DNA of 34,052 bases, taken from Porphyromonadaceae bacterium UBA7555 (GTDB lineage Bacteria > Bacteroidota > Bacteroidia > Bacteroidales > Muribaculaceae). The notes beneath the pieces are model-generated. The model was not told the DNA's origin, made no database searches, and worked only from the letters and a program-made list of their open reading frames with translations. Position numbers and translations under genes: made by a program. The stretch covers positions 1-34,052 of the forward strand of contig DLLT01000028.1 of assembly GCA_002478045.1 (NCBI GenBank), given 5' to 3'. This document shows, piece by piece, positions 15,036-22,478 of this stretch; the stretch's first letter is position 1, and each line of letters begins with the position of its first letter.

Positions 15036-15503
15036 TTAGGGCTTGGGTTGCTTGATGATGTACTCGGTGTGGCGAAGTTCGCCCTTGCCGGTGGCAAGTG
15101 TTAGCGAGTACTTGAACGCATTCTTGCAGGTCGCGCTGTTCTGGCTTGCAATTTTGACAAATTCCAGCGATGGAATAAGCCAGTAAGTCTCGAGCGAACG
15201 GATGTAGAACACGTAGAAGTAATTGGGACGGGGATTTGGACAGGATATGGCGGCAAATAGGCCTCCTGTGCTGAGTGACTTGACCTGCACTTCCAGGATG
15301 CCGGATTGTCCGGCTTTGTAGAGTTCTTGAGCTACTTCGGAGGGAAGTGACAACATGACGTTAAGGTTTTTGGGCGGAATGACCAGCATGTCCACGCCGT
15401 GATCGTCCACGGCCGGCAGGTACACTTCGCAGTCGGCATCAAGGAATATCGATGCGACTTTGTACTCGGTAGCTTTGCCCAAAGCGAATTTAGAGCTTGG
15501 CAT
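15036..15503 (-). CDS. Small PD-(D/E)XK-nuclease-like / DUF4365-like hypothetical protein
   Basis: A 155-residue soluble protein. The N-terminal half reads GKATEYKVASIFLDADCEVYLP, then DDHGVDMLVIPP, a spacer, and ILEVQVKS at about residues 70-77. This Glu...GVD...(E)xQxKS layout is the core of PD-(D/E)XK-type folds found in DUF4365 and restriction-like proteins. Whether it cuts DNA is unknown. No methylase, helicase or partner gene is adjacent, so it stands alone. A highly structured region with a terminator-like hairpin precedes it on the same strand. The assignment comes from motif spacing only. Confidence 0.5.
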   Translation of the reverse strand: MPSSKFALGKATEYKVASIFLDADCEVYLPAVDDHGVDMLVIPPKNLNVMLSLPSEVAQELYKAGQSGILEVQVKSLSTGGLFAAISCPNPRPNYFYVFYIRSLETYWLIPSLEFVKIASQNSATCKNAFKYSLTLATGKGELRHTEYIIKQPKP

Positions 15504-15523
15504 AGATTTGTATTAGGTAAATG

Positions 15524-15922
15524 CGTCCTCACGCTCCCGTGGCCGAAACCCCTGGCTTCGGGATGGTATGAAACAAAAAAATGCGTGGATTTCAGTTATC
15601 GTTGCCTGTCTCCGCTCCTCAAGGCCTTCGCATGCCCAGTATAGTAGAGACAAGCAACTATAGAAGCCCACGCAAGTATGAGGACGGATGTATAGACCGC
15701 CATGCCCGTCGCGGACACGGCGGCATACACCATCGGTGCATACCCGGGCGTCTACCGTTGCAGTGCTCTTGACTATACTGTATAGAAGTTGCGAAGTTCT
15801 GAGGATGCCAAGAACAAAGCGCTGATATACGCTTTTGTATTTGATAATATGTACTGCGCGGCTCTCCGCGGCAGCTGCATCAACCCAACCCGCTCACCCC
15901 GACCGGGGCTTCAAGTCGGTTT
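15524..15922 (-). ncRNA. Putative structured RNA / attenuator-like leader
   Basis: On the - strand a -7 box (15936-15929) is followed by dense pairing. Arm A (15780-15757) can pair with arm B (15658-15637); arm B can instead form a 12-bp stem with arm C (15612-15601), enclosed by GCGTGG/CCACGC (15673-15668 with 15588-15583) and followed by a run of seven U. Two stable hairpins sit between A and B (about 15746-15724 and 15719-15699). An outer pair (15686-15679 with 15531-15524) surrounds the terminator. No ORF fits. It could be an independent RNA of about 350 nt (a 6S-like long hairpin is one option) or a leader regulating the gene at 15036-15503. I cannot name the family. Confidence 0.55.
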
Positions 15923-15928
15923 GCACCG

Positions 15929-15936
15929 CAAAGTTA
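15929..15936 (-). promoter_or_regulatory. -7 box upstream of the structured RNA
   Basis: TAACTTTG on the - strand matches TAnnTTTG; the predicted start is near 15922. The -33 region is poor (TTAG at a short spacing), so strength is uncertain. Confidence 0.4.
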
Positions 15937-15984
15937 GTAAATTTTTTTCTAACGACGGCGTTGTTGTGGCAAGCGAATTTTTAT

Positions 15985-16121
15985 GGGAACAATGGGAATA
16001 ATGAGAGCAATAGGAACAATAAGAATCATGGGAATAAGGAAAATAATTGGAGTGATGGGAGCGATGGCATAGTCGTCCACACTGCATTGTTCCCATAATT
16101 CTCATTGCTTCCATTATTCCC
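15985..16121. repeat. 9-bp minisatellite with inverted second block
   Basis: Nine tandem 9-mers of the type GGGAAyAAT fill 15985-16065. After 20 bp, four units in inverted orientation (ATTGTTCCC type) fill 16086-16121. The two blocks can pair into a long imperfect hairpin. The sequence stays open in several frames because 9 is a multiple of 3, but no start, codon bias or homology supports a gene. The direct repeat TATAGTC occurs twice at 16127-16140. Confidence 0.75.
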
Positions 16122-16140
16122 ATCCTATAGTCTATAGTCT

Positions 16141-16352
16141 GCCTCCGAGGAAGATTACAAAAATTTACATTCGCGAACATAGATTTTGATGGAAATTGGG
16201 CGTAGAAAGCGGCATTAGGCGAAAATATGTTGTAAAACATGTTTTCGTACAACGGGCTGATACATAAAAAGCTGCAAGGGCTTTTCGGATGTTCGAAAGG
16301 GTTGCTTTTGAAAATATTTCGGACAAAATGCCGCTGTTTCGAAAAAAATGAT
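16141..16352. other. Intergenic stretch upstream of ndk
   Basis: AT-rich non-coding sequence. The only structure I see is an imperfect hairpin at 16229-16253 (GTTGTA/TACAAC plus AAAC/GTTT). No gene is supported. Confidence 0.4.
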
Positions 16353-16360
16353 TACCTTTG
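16353..16360 (+). promoter_or_regulatory. ndk -7 box
   Basis: TACCTTTG matches the Bacteroidota -7 consensus and predicts a start near 16367, leaving a leader of about 80 nt. A -33 TTTG at the right distance is not evident. Confidence 0.55.
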
Positions 16361-16448
16361 GGATGTCACGATGAAAATCGTTAACACCCTCTAACAACTG
16401 ACCACCTAAAAAACCACATCTGTAACAACAGGAAGCAAAAAATCACGT

Positions 16449-16913
16449 ATGGAAAAGACCCTCATCATCCTAAAGCCGTCGGCAATACAGCGCGGACTCA
16501 GCGGCCAAATTCTCGACCGTTTTCTTCGTAAAGGACTTGTAATAGCCGGCATCAAGATGATGCAATTGGACGAGGCGATACTGCGCGAGCACTATGCACA
16601 CCTTGTCGACCGCCCGTTTTTCCCGACGCTTGTACGCTCGATGACGGCTACGCCTGTCATTGTGATTTGTCTCGAAGGCAAGGATGTGGTGTCGTGCGTG
16701 CGTGCCATGACCGGTGTTACCAATTGTCGCGCTGCCGCTCCCGGCACCATACGCGGCGATATGGGTATGTCCGGTCAGGAAAATATCATTCATGCCAGTG
16801 ATACACCGGAGAATGCAGTCATCGAGATCAAGCGGTTCTTCCGCGATGGCGAAATCTTCGAGTACACACCCGCCATTCTCGGCAGCATTTATGCCGCCGA
16901 CGAGATGGCTTGA
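16449..16913 (+). CDS. ndk: Nucleoside diphosphate kinase
   Basis: A 154-residue cytosolic enzyme that equilibrates nucleoside di- and triphosphates through a phosphohistidine intermediate. MEKTLIILKPSAIQRGL is the classic N-terminus, and the active-site block NIIHASDTPENA places the phosphorylated histidine at residue 115. The RAAAPGTIRGDMG segment binds nucleotide. Length is slightly above the usual 140-150. It is a single-gene unit with its own promoter. The next gene, 243 nt on, is unrelated, and a CACGGC/GCCGTG hairpin at 16951-16972 may end its transcript. Confidence 0.97.
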   Translation: MEKTLIILKPSAIQRGLSGQILDRFLRKGLVIAGIKMMQLDEAILREHYAHLVDRPFFPTLVRSMTATPVIVICLEGKDVVSCVRAMTGVTNCRAAAPGTIRGDMGMSGQENIIHASDTPENAVIEIKRFFRDGEIFEYTPAILGSIYAADEMA

Positions 16914-16950
16914 GGCGATTAGCTATTACATTAGGGGGCGCCAAGTTCCT

Positions 16951-16972
16951 CACGGCCGGCGCTGACGCCGTG
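16951..16972 (+). terminator. Terminator-like hairpin after ndk
   Basis: CACGGC (16951-16956) and GCCGTG (16967-16972) form a 6-bp stem 37 nt after the ndk stop codon. There is no U-tract, so the call is weak. Confidence 0.3.
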
Positions 16973-17156
16973 CCATCCTCTCCCGCAACAGCCGCAGCGG
17001 CGACTGTTCCTCCATATCCTTGACGCAGAGGCTTGAAGTCGGCTGTGGCAGCCTTCCAAAGTCCGAGCGCCCATCACATCATCTAACCACATATACTTAC
17101 ATCCGTCCGCGGACGTCTCTCCTTGTCAGGACGCCATCGACCGGCACTCCGCAACC

Positions 17157-18164
17157 ATGACGGATATATACAGATCAATGAACAGCATAGCACGCATTAT
17201 GACGCTTGTCGCCCTTGTCCTCGGCACCGCCGCGGTGGCTTCGGCACAGACATACCGGCTGCCGGGTCAGCATACAAAGCAGACCTCCGACTTGCTGGCC
17301 AATCAGGCTTCGGCCACTCATTCTATCTCAATAAATCCCACCATCGACTACCTCAATTTCAGCACCGAGGACGAGCCCGAGGGTGATATCTACGAAGAGG
17401 GCTGGAACTCGAATCGCGTCAACTGCTATGCCAATATGCACGTGCCCCAGACGGCCGTCATAGATGTCTCCAATTATTGTATGCCTCATAGCGGCCCCAT
17501 CACCTCGCCTTACGGCTACCGCCGCCGCTTCCGTCGTATGCACAAGGGCATAGACATTGGCATCCATATGCGCGACACCATATACGCCGCCTTTGACGGA
17601 CGTGTCCGTATCACCAACTACGAGCGTCGTGGCTACGGATACTATATCGTGATACGTCATACCAACGACTTGGAGACCGTATACGGCCACTTGTCGCGCT
17701 TCCTTGTCAAGCCCGAGCAGTACGTCCACGCCGGCGACCCCATAGCACTTGGCGGCAATACCGGTCGTTCCACCGGCCCGCACTTGCACTTCGAGACCCG
17801 ATATATGGGTTATGCCATCAATCCCGCCGGTATCTTTGACTTTGCCAATCAGACCACGCATACAGATACGTATGTATTCAATAAGAATACGTATCAGAAT
17901 GCGCGCAACTTCTCGCCCGCAGCCAATGCCGAGTATGCCCGAGCATACAATGCTATGCGCAGCGCCAATCGCGAGCAGGCAGCCAAGACTTCACGCAGTA
18001 AGCGCGCATCGGCAGCTTCGCCGCGCACGGTCACAGTTCGTAAGGGCGACTCGCTGAGCAGGATTGCCGCACGCAATCGCACCACTGTGGCGCGCCTGTG
18101 CCGCGCCAACGGCATCAAGGCCTCGACCAAGATACGTCCGGGTCAGAAGCTGAAACTCAGATGA
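17157..18164 (+). CDS. Secreted M23 metallopeptidase with C-terminal LysM domain
   Basis: A 335-residue exported peptidoglycan-acting protein. A signal peptide ends near residue 30 (MTLVALVLGTAAVASA). The M23/LytM domain spans about 112-225 with the zinc ligands HxxxD (His129, Asp133 in HKGIDIG) and HxH (His209 and His211 in PHLHFE), plus His178 in VYGHLS; all key residues are present, so it should be an active endopeptidase. A linker rich in Ala, Arg and Ser precedes one LysM domain (292-335, VRKGDSLSRIAARNRTTV), which binds glycan strands. ATG 17178 is an equally good start and gives a more usual signal peptide. Confidence 0.93.
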   Translation: MTDIYRSMNSIARIMTLVALVLGTAAVASAQTYRLPGQHTKQTSDLLANQASATHSISINPTIDYLNFSTEDEPEGDIYEEGWNSNRVNCYANMHVPQTAVIDVSNYCMPHSGPITSPYGYRRRFRRMHKGIDIGIHMRDTIYAAFDGRVRITNYERRGYGYYIVIRHTNDLETVYGHLSRFLVKPEQYVHAGDPIALGGNTGRSTGPHLHFETRYMGYAINPAGIFDFANQTTHTDTYVFNKNTYQNARNFSPAANAEYARAYNAMRSANREQAAKTSRSKRASAASPRTVTVRKGDSLSRIAARNRTTVARLCRANGIKASTKIRPGQKLKLR

Positions 18165-18232
18165 TGTAGGGTCGGTATACGACCGGGTATAATGCCGTAT
18201 TCGGTGCGGATGCAATGTATTGCGTTCCTACA
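18165..18232. repeat. Short REPIN-like element
   Basis: It begins one base into the stop-proximal sequence with TGTAGGG followed by GGTCG-gtata-CGACC (18170-18184), and ends with a degenerate palindrome (18208-18228) and CCTACA. The right palindrome is recognisably related to that at 12816-12835. Heads face outward as in the larger element at 12728-12840. Confidence 0.5.
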
Positions 18233-18270
18233 GGAGGCAATCGTCCGCGCAACATTTAGACTCTAAGGAA

Positions 18271-18325
18271 TACACAAAAAAATAGCATCCCGCCGACATC
18301 GGCGAGATGCTATTTTTTTTGTGTA
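18271..18325. terminator. Bidirectional terminator between the M23 gene and nagB
   Basis: A very long stem: 18271-18289 pairs with 18306-18325, with an inner CGCCG/CGGCG stem and ACAT loop. The arms contain A7 and T8 tracts, so each strand ends with a U-run. It separates convergent genes. Confidence 0.92.
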
Positions 18326-18360
18326 CTTAAAAGATTGAGCGCCTTAGGCGCTGTGCTGTC

Positions 18361-19170
18361 TTAGAGTTGGGTGGCGGGGTCGAGGTTGGCAGCTTCGATG
18401 TCCTTGAAGTAGCGGTAAGTAGCAACCTTGAGTTCGTCGCAAGCTTCTTCGTCGGCTACGATGATGGCTTTCTGATGCATCTGCAGAGCCGAGATGGTCC
18501 ACATTTGCGAGATGCCGCCTTCGACGCCGTGTTTAAGGGCGCGAGCCTTATTGTGACCGTTGACGATGAGCAGGACGCTGCGAGCGGCCATAACGGTGCC
18601 GACGCCTACGGTGAGAGCCGTCTTGGGTACGAGGTTGACATCGTTGTTGAAGAAACGCGAGTTGGCGATGATGGTGTCGTGTGTCAGCGTCTTCATACGT
18701 GTGCGCGAAGTCAGCGACGAGCCCGGCTCGTTGAAGGCAATGTGTCCGTCGGGACCTACGCCGCCCAGGAAGAGGTCGATACCGCCGTAGGATGCGATTT
18801 TTTCTTCGTAGCGACGGCACTCGGCTACGGGGTCTTCGGCGTTGCCGTTGAGGATATTGACGTTCTCGGGGAGGATGTCAATCTGATTGAAGAAGTTGGT
18901 CCACATGAAGGTGTGGTAGCTCTGCTCGTGGTCGCGAGGTATGCCGCAGTATTCGTCCATATTGAAGGTGACGACATTGCGGAACGACACTTTGCCTTCC
19001 TTGTTCAGGTGGATGAGAGCGCGGTACATGCCCAGGGGGCTGCTGCCTGTCGGGCATCCGAGCACAAAGGGGTGTTCGGCTGTCGGTTTGGCCTCATTGA
19101 TGCGGGCGGCTACGTAGTTGGCTGCCCATTGGGATACGTTGTCGTAATTCTTTTCGATGATAAGTCTCAT
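18361..19170 (-). CDS. nagB: Glucosamine-6-phosphate deaminase
   Basis: A 269-residue cytosolic enzyme converting glucosamine 6-phosphate to fructose 6-phosphate and ammonia. Catalytic residues sit at the same numbers as in E. coli NagB: Asp72 (FNMDEY), Asp141, His143 and Glu148 (GPDGHIAFNEPG). The GCPTGSSPLGMYRAL phosphate loop is present. Length is canonical. nagA is not adjacent. It lies 95 nt from trpS on the same strand, separated by a hairpin, so it is probably transcribed on its own or by read-through. Confidence 0.97.
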   Translation of the reverse strand: MRLIIEKNYDNVSQWAANYVAARINEAKPTAEHPFVLGCPTGSSPLGMYRALIHLNKEGKVSFRNVVTFNMDEYCGIPRDHEQSYHTFMWTNFFNQIDILPENVNILNGNAEDPVAECRRYEEKIASYGGIDLFLGGVGPDGHIAFNEPGSSLTSRTRMKTLTHDTIIANSRFFNNDVNLVPKTALTVGVGTVMAARSVLLIVNGHNKARALKHGVEGGISQMWTISALQMHQKAIIVADEEACDELKVATYRYFKDIEAANLDPATQL

Positions 19171-19235
19171 GGCTAAGTAGAGAATTATTTGATTTGTGAG
19201 AAGTGTGTTTTTGTTGCGTGTCTTGTTTTGCGGTC

Positions 19236-19259
19236 AGGCTCGGCCGCGGGGCTGAGCCT
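19236..19259 (-). terminator. Terminator-like hairpin after trpS
   Basis: A 10-bp stem (19236-19245 with 19250-19259, one G-U pair) closed by GCGG lies just beyond the trpS stop. T-rich stretches follow on the - strand only further on. Confidence 0.5.
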
Positions 19260-19265
19260 TGTGTG

Positions 19266-20351
19266 TCAAAATCCTCGTAGGCCCATGATTTGGCGCACTT
19301 CGGCAAGGGTCTTGGAGGCGCGTTCGCGTGCGCGTTCGGCACCGCGAGCCAGTACTTGACGGAGGTAGTCCTCATCGTTGAGGTAGGTGTTGATGCGTTC
19401 GCGTATAGGCTCGGTAATCTTGGTGAGGTCCTCGGCGAGTTGCTTCTTGAGGTCGCCGTAGCGTATCGAGCAGTCGGCGTATGCGTCACGGAAATGCTGT
19501 ACGACTTCCGGTGTCGATGCCAGTTCGAGCAGCGAAATAAGGTTGGCAATGGGTTCGCTCAATGGCTGATTAGGCTCTTTGGGACCTTCATCGGTGACGG
19601 CGCGCATGACTTTCTTGCGCAGTGTCTTGGGGTCGTCTATGAGGTATATGCAGTTGCCCTCGCTCTTGCCCATTTTACCGCTGCCGTCCAGGCCGGGGAC
19701 TTTGACCGGCTTTCCGCCGAAATCGAAGTTCTGCGGTTCGATAAATTCCTCGACGCCGTAGAAATTGTTGAAGCGGCGTGCAAATCGGCGAGTCAGTTCC
19801 AGGTGCTGTTCCTGGTCTTTGCCCACGGGGACGTACTTGGCCTTTTGGATGAGGATGTCCACGGCCATAAGGGTGGGGTAGGTGAGTAGTCCGGCGCTGA
19901 CGCGCTTGTTGCTGTCGCCGCCGAACAGCTGGTGTTCGAAGGCTTCGTCCTCTTCCTTGGTCATCTTGGAAGCATCGCTTCCGGGGGCAGCCAAGCCCAA
20001 GGCCTTGCGTGCCTTATCCTTGAAGGAAGTGGTGCGCATAAGCTCGCCCACACCTACGTGCATATTCAGCAGCAGGTACATTTCAGGGATTTCGTGTATG
20101 TCGCTTTGGACGAATATGGCGGCTTTGTCCGGGTCGATGCCTGCGGCCAGGTACTGTGCCAGAATGTTTTTGACGTTGGCGTGTAGCGCTTCCGGATCAG
20201 TATTGGTGGTCAGGGCGTGCAAATCCGCGATAAAGAAAAAGCAGTCAAAATCGTCCTGCATTTTGACAAATTTGCGCAGGGCTCCGAAGTAGTTGCCCAG
20301 GTGCAGATTGCCTGTCGGACGAATACCGCTAAGTACTATGTCTTTGCTCAT
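19266..20351 (-). CDS. trpS: Tryptophan-tRNA ligase
   Basis: A 361-residue class I aminoacyl-tRNA synthetase. The N-terminus IVLSGIRPTGNLHLGNYFGAL carries the HIGH-type signature (HLGN, residues 17-20) and GSGKMGKSEGN the KMSKS-type loop (226-230). An insertion at about 113-150 (rich in Lys, Asp and Glu) makes it longer than the roughly 330-residue E. coli form. I choose ATG 20351 because the upstream 17 codons cross the -7 box at 20400-20407 and lack conservation. Confidence 0.96.
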   Translation of the reverse strand: MSKDIVLSGIRPTGNLHLGNYFGALRKFVKMQDDFDCFFFIADLHALTTNTDPEALHANVKNILAQYLAAGIDPDKAAIFVQSDIHEIPEMYLLLNMHVGVGELMRTTSFKDKARKALGLAAPGSDASKMTKEEDEAFEHQLFGGDSNKRVSAGLLTYPTLMAVDILIQKAKYVPVGKDQEQHLELTRRFARRFNNFYGVEEFIEPQNFDFGGKPVKVPGLDGSGKMGKSEGNCIYLIDDPKTLRKKVMRAVTDEGPKEPNQPLSEPIANLISLLELASTPEVVQHFRDAYADCSIRYGDLKKQLAEDLTKITEPIRERINTYLNDEDYLRQVLARGAERARERASKTLAEVRQIMGLRGF

Positions 20352-20399
20352 AATATATATTGTATATTGCTTGTTGTCTATGTGCTCGTTTTTACGCCG

Positions 20400-20407
20400 C
20401 AAAGGTA
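20400..20407 (-). promoter_or_regulatory. trpS -7 box
   Basis: TACCTTTG on the - strand is a consensus Bacteroidota -7 element about 50 nt upstream of the chosen ATG. No good -33 box is seen at 19-21 bp. Confidence 0.55.
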
Positions 20408-20492
20408 ACTATAAAATGGGAAACGGCCGTCAGGTACGAGCAAATATTTGCCGACAACCGACCCTAAATGTCGAAGATTAAAAAAAAATGTG

Positions 20493-20500
20493 TACATTTG
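20493..20500 (+). promoter_or_regulatory. ROK kinase -7 box
   Basis: TACATTTG matches TAnnTTTG and predicts a start near 20507, which rules out the TTG at 20510 as start codon and supports ATG 20570. It is divergent from the trpS promoter. Confidence 0.5.
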
Positions 20501-20569
20501 TAGGCTTACTTGTATACACAAGCTGACAGTACAAAATACACATATACACCAAACACATTCATATCCCCT

Positions 20570-21535
20570 ATGAAACCTTATGTAGTAGGTATAGACTTGG
20601 GCGGAACCAACACCGTTTTCGGCATCGTCGATGCTCGCGGCGTGGTCATAGCCTCGTCTTCCATCAAAACGTGCAAACACAACACCGTAGAAGGCTTTAT
20701 CGAAGACCTTTACATCGAACTTACCCGACTGATCAAAGCCAATGACGCCGAAGGCAAAATACATGGCATAGGTATCGGCGCACCCAACGCCAATTACTAT
20801 ACCGGTATGATTGAAGACGCTGTCAATCTTCCCTGGCCCACGCCCATACCACTGGCCAAGCTCGTCAGCGAAAAATTCGGAATACCCGTGACCATCACCA
20901 ATGACGCCAACGCCGCCGCCATAGGCGAGATGACTTATGGTGCGGCTCGTGGCATAAAAGACTTTATAATGATTACGCTCGGCACCGGTGTGGGCAGCGG
21001 TATCGTCATCAACGGACAACTGGTATACGGCCACGACGGATTTGCCGGCGAACTGGGCCACGTCATCATGAAACGCAACAACGGCCGTCTTTGCGGCTGC
21101 GGTCGCACGGGCTGTCTCGAAGCATATTGCTCGGCCACAGGTGTAGCCCGCACCGCACGCGAGTTCCTTGAGATACGCAATGAACCATCGTTGTTACGCA
21201 ACCTCCATATCGAAGACATTACCTCCAAGGATGTATATGATGCAGCTATGAGCGGTGATGCACTTGCCAAGGAGATTTTTGATTACACCGGCGATATACT
21301 GGGCCAGGCCTTTGCGGATATGGTCGTATTCTCTTCGCCGGCGGCGTTCATACTCTTCGGCGGCCTTGCTCGCAGTGGCGAGTTGCTGTTGCGACCCTTG
21401 CGCGAATCCCTTGACCGTAATATCATGTCTATTTTCAAAGGCAAGGCCAAGATATTGCTTAGCGAGCTCAAAGAAGCCGATGCAGCCATACTCGGCGCCA
21501 GCGCATTGGGATGGGAAGCCAAAACTGAAAACTGA
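20570..21535 (+). CDS. ROK-family sugar kinase (glucokinase-like)
   Basis: A 321-residue cytosolic kinase. The N-terminal phosphate-binding loop is VGIDLGGTNTVFGIVD. The catalytic base is Asp112 in TNDANAAAIGE. Zinc ligands of the ROK motif are His164 (GELGHVI) and Cys175, Cys177 and Cys182 (CGCGRTGCLEAYCS). No N-terminal helix-turn-helix is present, so it is an enzyme rather than a ROK repressor. Glucose is the likeliest substrate, as Bacteroidota use ROK glucokinases, but N-acetylmannosamine or fructose cannot be excluded. The start is ATG 20570; an upstream TTG frame lacks support. It stands alone. Confidence 0.9.
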   Translation: MKPYVVGIDLGGTNTVFGIVDARGVVIASSSIKTCKHNTVEGFIEDLYIELTRLIKANDAEGKIHGIGIGAPNANYYTGMIEDAVNLPWPTPIPLAKLVSEKFGIPVTITNDANAAAIGEMTYGAARGIKDFIMITLGTGVGSGIVINGQLVYGHDGFAGELGHVIMKRNNGRLCGCGRTGCLEAYCSATGVARTAREFLEIRNEPSLLRNLHIEDITSKDVYDAAMSGDALAKEIFDYTGDILGQAFADMVVFSSPAAFILFGGLARSGELLLRPLRESLDRNIMSIFKGKAKILLSELKEADAAILGASALGWEAKTEN

Positions 21536-21585
21536 TAAATTACACAAATAATGTTAATGCAGAGGGATGATAAGGATACAATATG

Positions 21586-21593
21586 TATCTTTG
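21586..21593 (+). promoter_or_regulatory. -7 box of the Cys/Lys-repeat gene
   Basis: TATCTTTG matches TAnnTTTG, giving a leader of about 75 nt. The gene therefore seems to be its own transcription unit. The -33 box is unclear. Confidence 0.5.
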
Positions 21594-21675
21594 CGCAAAG
21601 TATGTCGGGCAAAGAGTTGCCATAACGGCATAAGAAACGCAAATACTCATCCTTAAATAAACGTTACAATCAATT

Positions 21676-22224
21676 ATGAAGAAAATTCTGACACTAATTA
21701 TGGCTGCTGCCGTGTCCGCTCTCGGCGCTATGGCTCAGGCTCCTGCCACGCAGCCCGCGCAGAATACCTGCGAAAAAACCGAGAAATGTGAGAAAGGAGC
21801 AAAGTGCTGCAAAGGCGACAAAGCAGCCAAGTGCGACAAGGCAGCCAAGTGCGACAAGGCCGGCAAGTGCGACAAGGCCGGCAAGTGCCCCAAAGCCGAA
21901 GGCGCCAAGTGCTGCAAGGGCGACAAAGCAGCCAAGTGCGACAAAGCAGACAAGTGCCCCAAGGCAGCCAAGTGCGACAAGGCCGGCAAGTGCCCCAAAG
22001 CCGAAGGTGCAAAGTGCTGCAAAGGCGACAAGGCAGCCAAGTGCGACAAGGCCGGCAAATGCCCCAAAGCCGAAGGCGCAAAGTGCTGCAAAGGCGACAA
22101 AGCAGACAAGTGCCCCAAGGCAGCCAAGTGCGACAAAGCCAAAGCCGGCAAATGCCCCAAGGGCGAAGGCGGCAAGTGCTGCAAGGCTGCTAAGTGCGAT
22201 AAAGCCAAAAAAGCCGAAAAATAA
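21676..22224 (+). CDS. Secreted Cys/Lys-rich KCxK-repeat protein, function unknown
   Basis: A 182-residue protein. Residues 1-21 are a clear signal peptide (KKILTLIMAAAVSALGAMAQA). The rest is almost wholly a tandem repeat of six-residue units xxKCDK, xxKCPK and larger units such as AEGAKCCKGDKAAKCDK. I count 26 cysteines, 25 of them in KC(D/P/E)K or KCCK settings, and lysine is about a third of the residues. There is no lipobox, membrane helix or folded domain. The repeat is also strong at DNA level, so copy number may vary. The composition recalls metallothioneins but with Lys and periplasmic export; metal binding, redox buffering or binding of polyanions are possible. A promoter lies upstream and a hairpin downstream, so it is a single-gene unit. 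Confidence 0.85.
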   Translation: MKKILTLIMAAAVSALGAMAQAPATQPAQNTCEKTEKCEKGAKCCKGDKAAKCDKAAKCDKAGKCDKAGKCPKAEGAKCCKGDKAAKCDKADKCPKAAKCDKAGKCPKAEGAKCCKGDKAAKCDKAGKCPKAEGAKCCKGDKADKCPKAAKCDKAKAGKCPKGEGGKCCKAAKCDKAKKAEK

Positions 22225-22250
22225 ACGGTGAACCATACATAATGATACCT

Positions 22251-22280
22251 GCGGGTGCCTGCCATACGGCGGGCACCCGC
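22251..22280 (+). terminator. Terminator-like hairpin after the KCxK gene
   Basis: GCGGGTGCC (22251-22259) pairs with GGCACCCGC (22272-22280) and an inner GCC/GGC extends the stem around ATAC. It begins 27 nt after the stop codon. The following sequence is only mildly T-rich. Confidence 0.6.
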
Positions 22281-22435
22281 TGTCGTATGCAATGTCCGTC
22301 GGTTATGATTGTCTATCATTACGGTCGTGTAGCAGTCCTCGGATTTTCCTCCACGGCATTTCGCCGGCTCGGGTGCGGCCGATGATCTCGACATCACTAC
22401 CGCAAATAGGACTGCTCTAATTGAAAAAAAGTTCG

Positions 22436-22443
22436 TACCTTTG
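22436..22443 (+). promoter_or_regulatory. lptD -7 box
   Basis: TACCTTTG is a consensus -7 element and predicts a start near 22450, about 30 nt before the GTG start of lptD. The -33 region is poor. Confidence 0.55.
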
Positions 22444-22478
22444 CAAACAAATGCACGTGTCGCAGCCCTATCGGTGCT

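Noticed and set aside
15895..15925. tRNA-like T-loop (TTCAAGTC)
   Set aside because: Flanking bases do not form a 5-bp T-stem, and no anticodon or acceptor arm can be drawn.
15835..16098. Asn-rich + strand frame through the 9-bp repeat
   Set aside because: The open frame follows from the 9-nt period. There is no plausible start signal or codon bias, and both strands stay open.
18367..19176. + strand frame opposite nagB of equal length
   Set aside because: nagB has all catalytic residues at canonical positions; the mirror frame has none.
21694..22397. - strand frames over the KCxK repeat (Leu/Ala/His-rich)
   Set aside because: They mirror the tandem repeat. Only the + frame has a signal peptide, a promoter box and a downstream hairpin.
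22322..22420. RNase P RNA-like motif on the - strand (GAGGAAAATCC)
   Set aside because: The universally conserved GAGGAAAGUCC is altered, and other conserved regions and overall length of RNase P RNA are missing.
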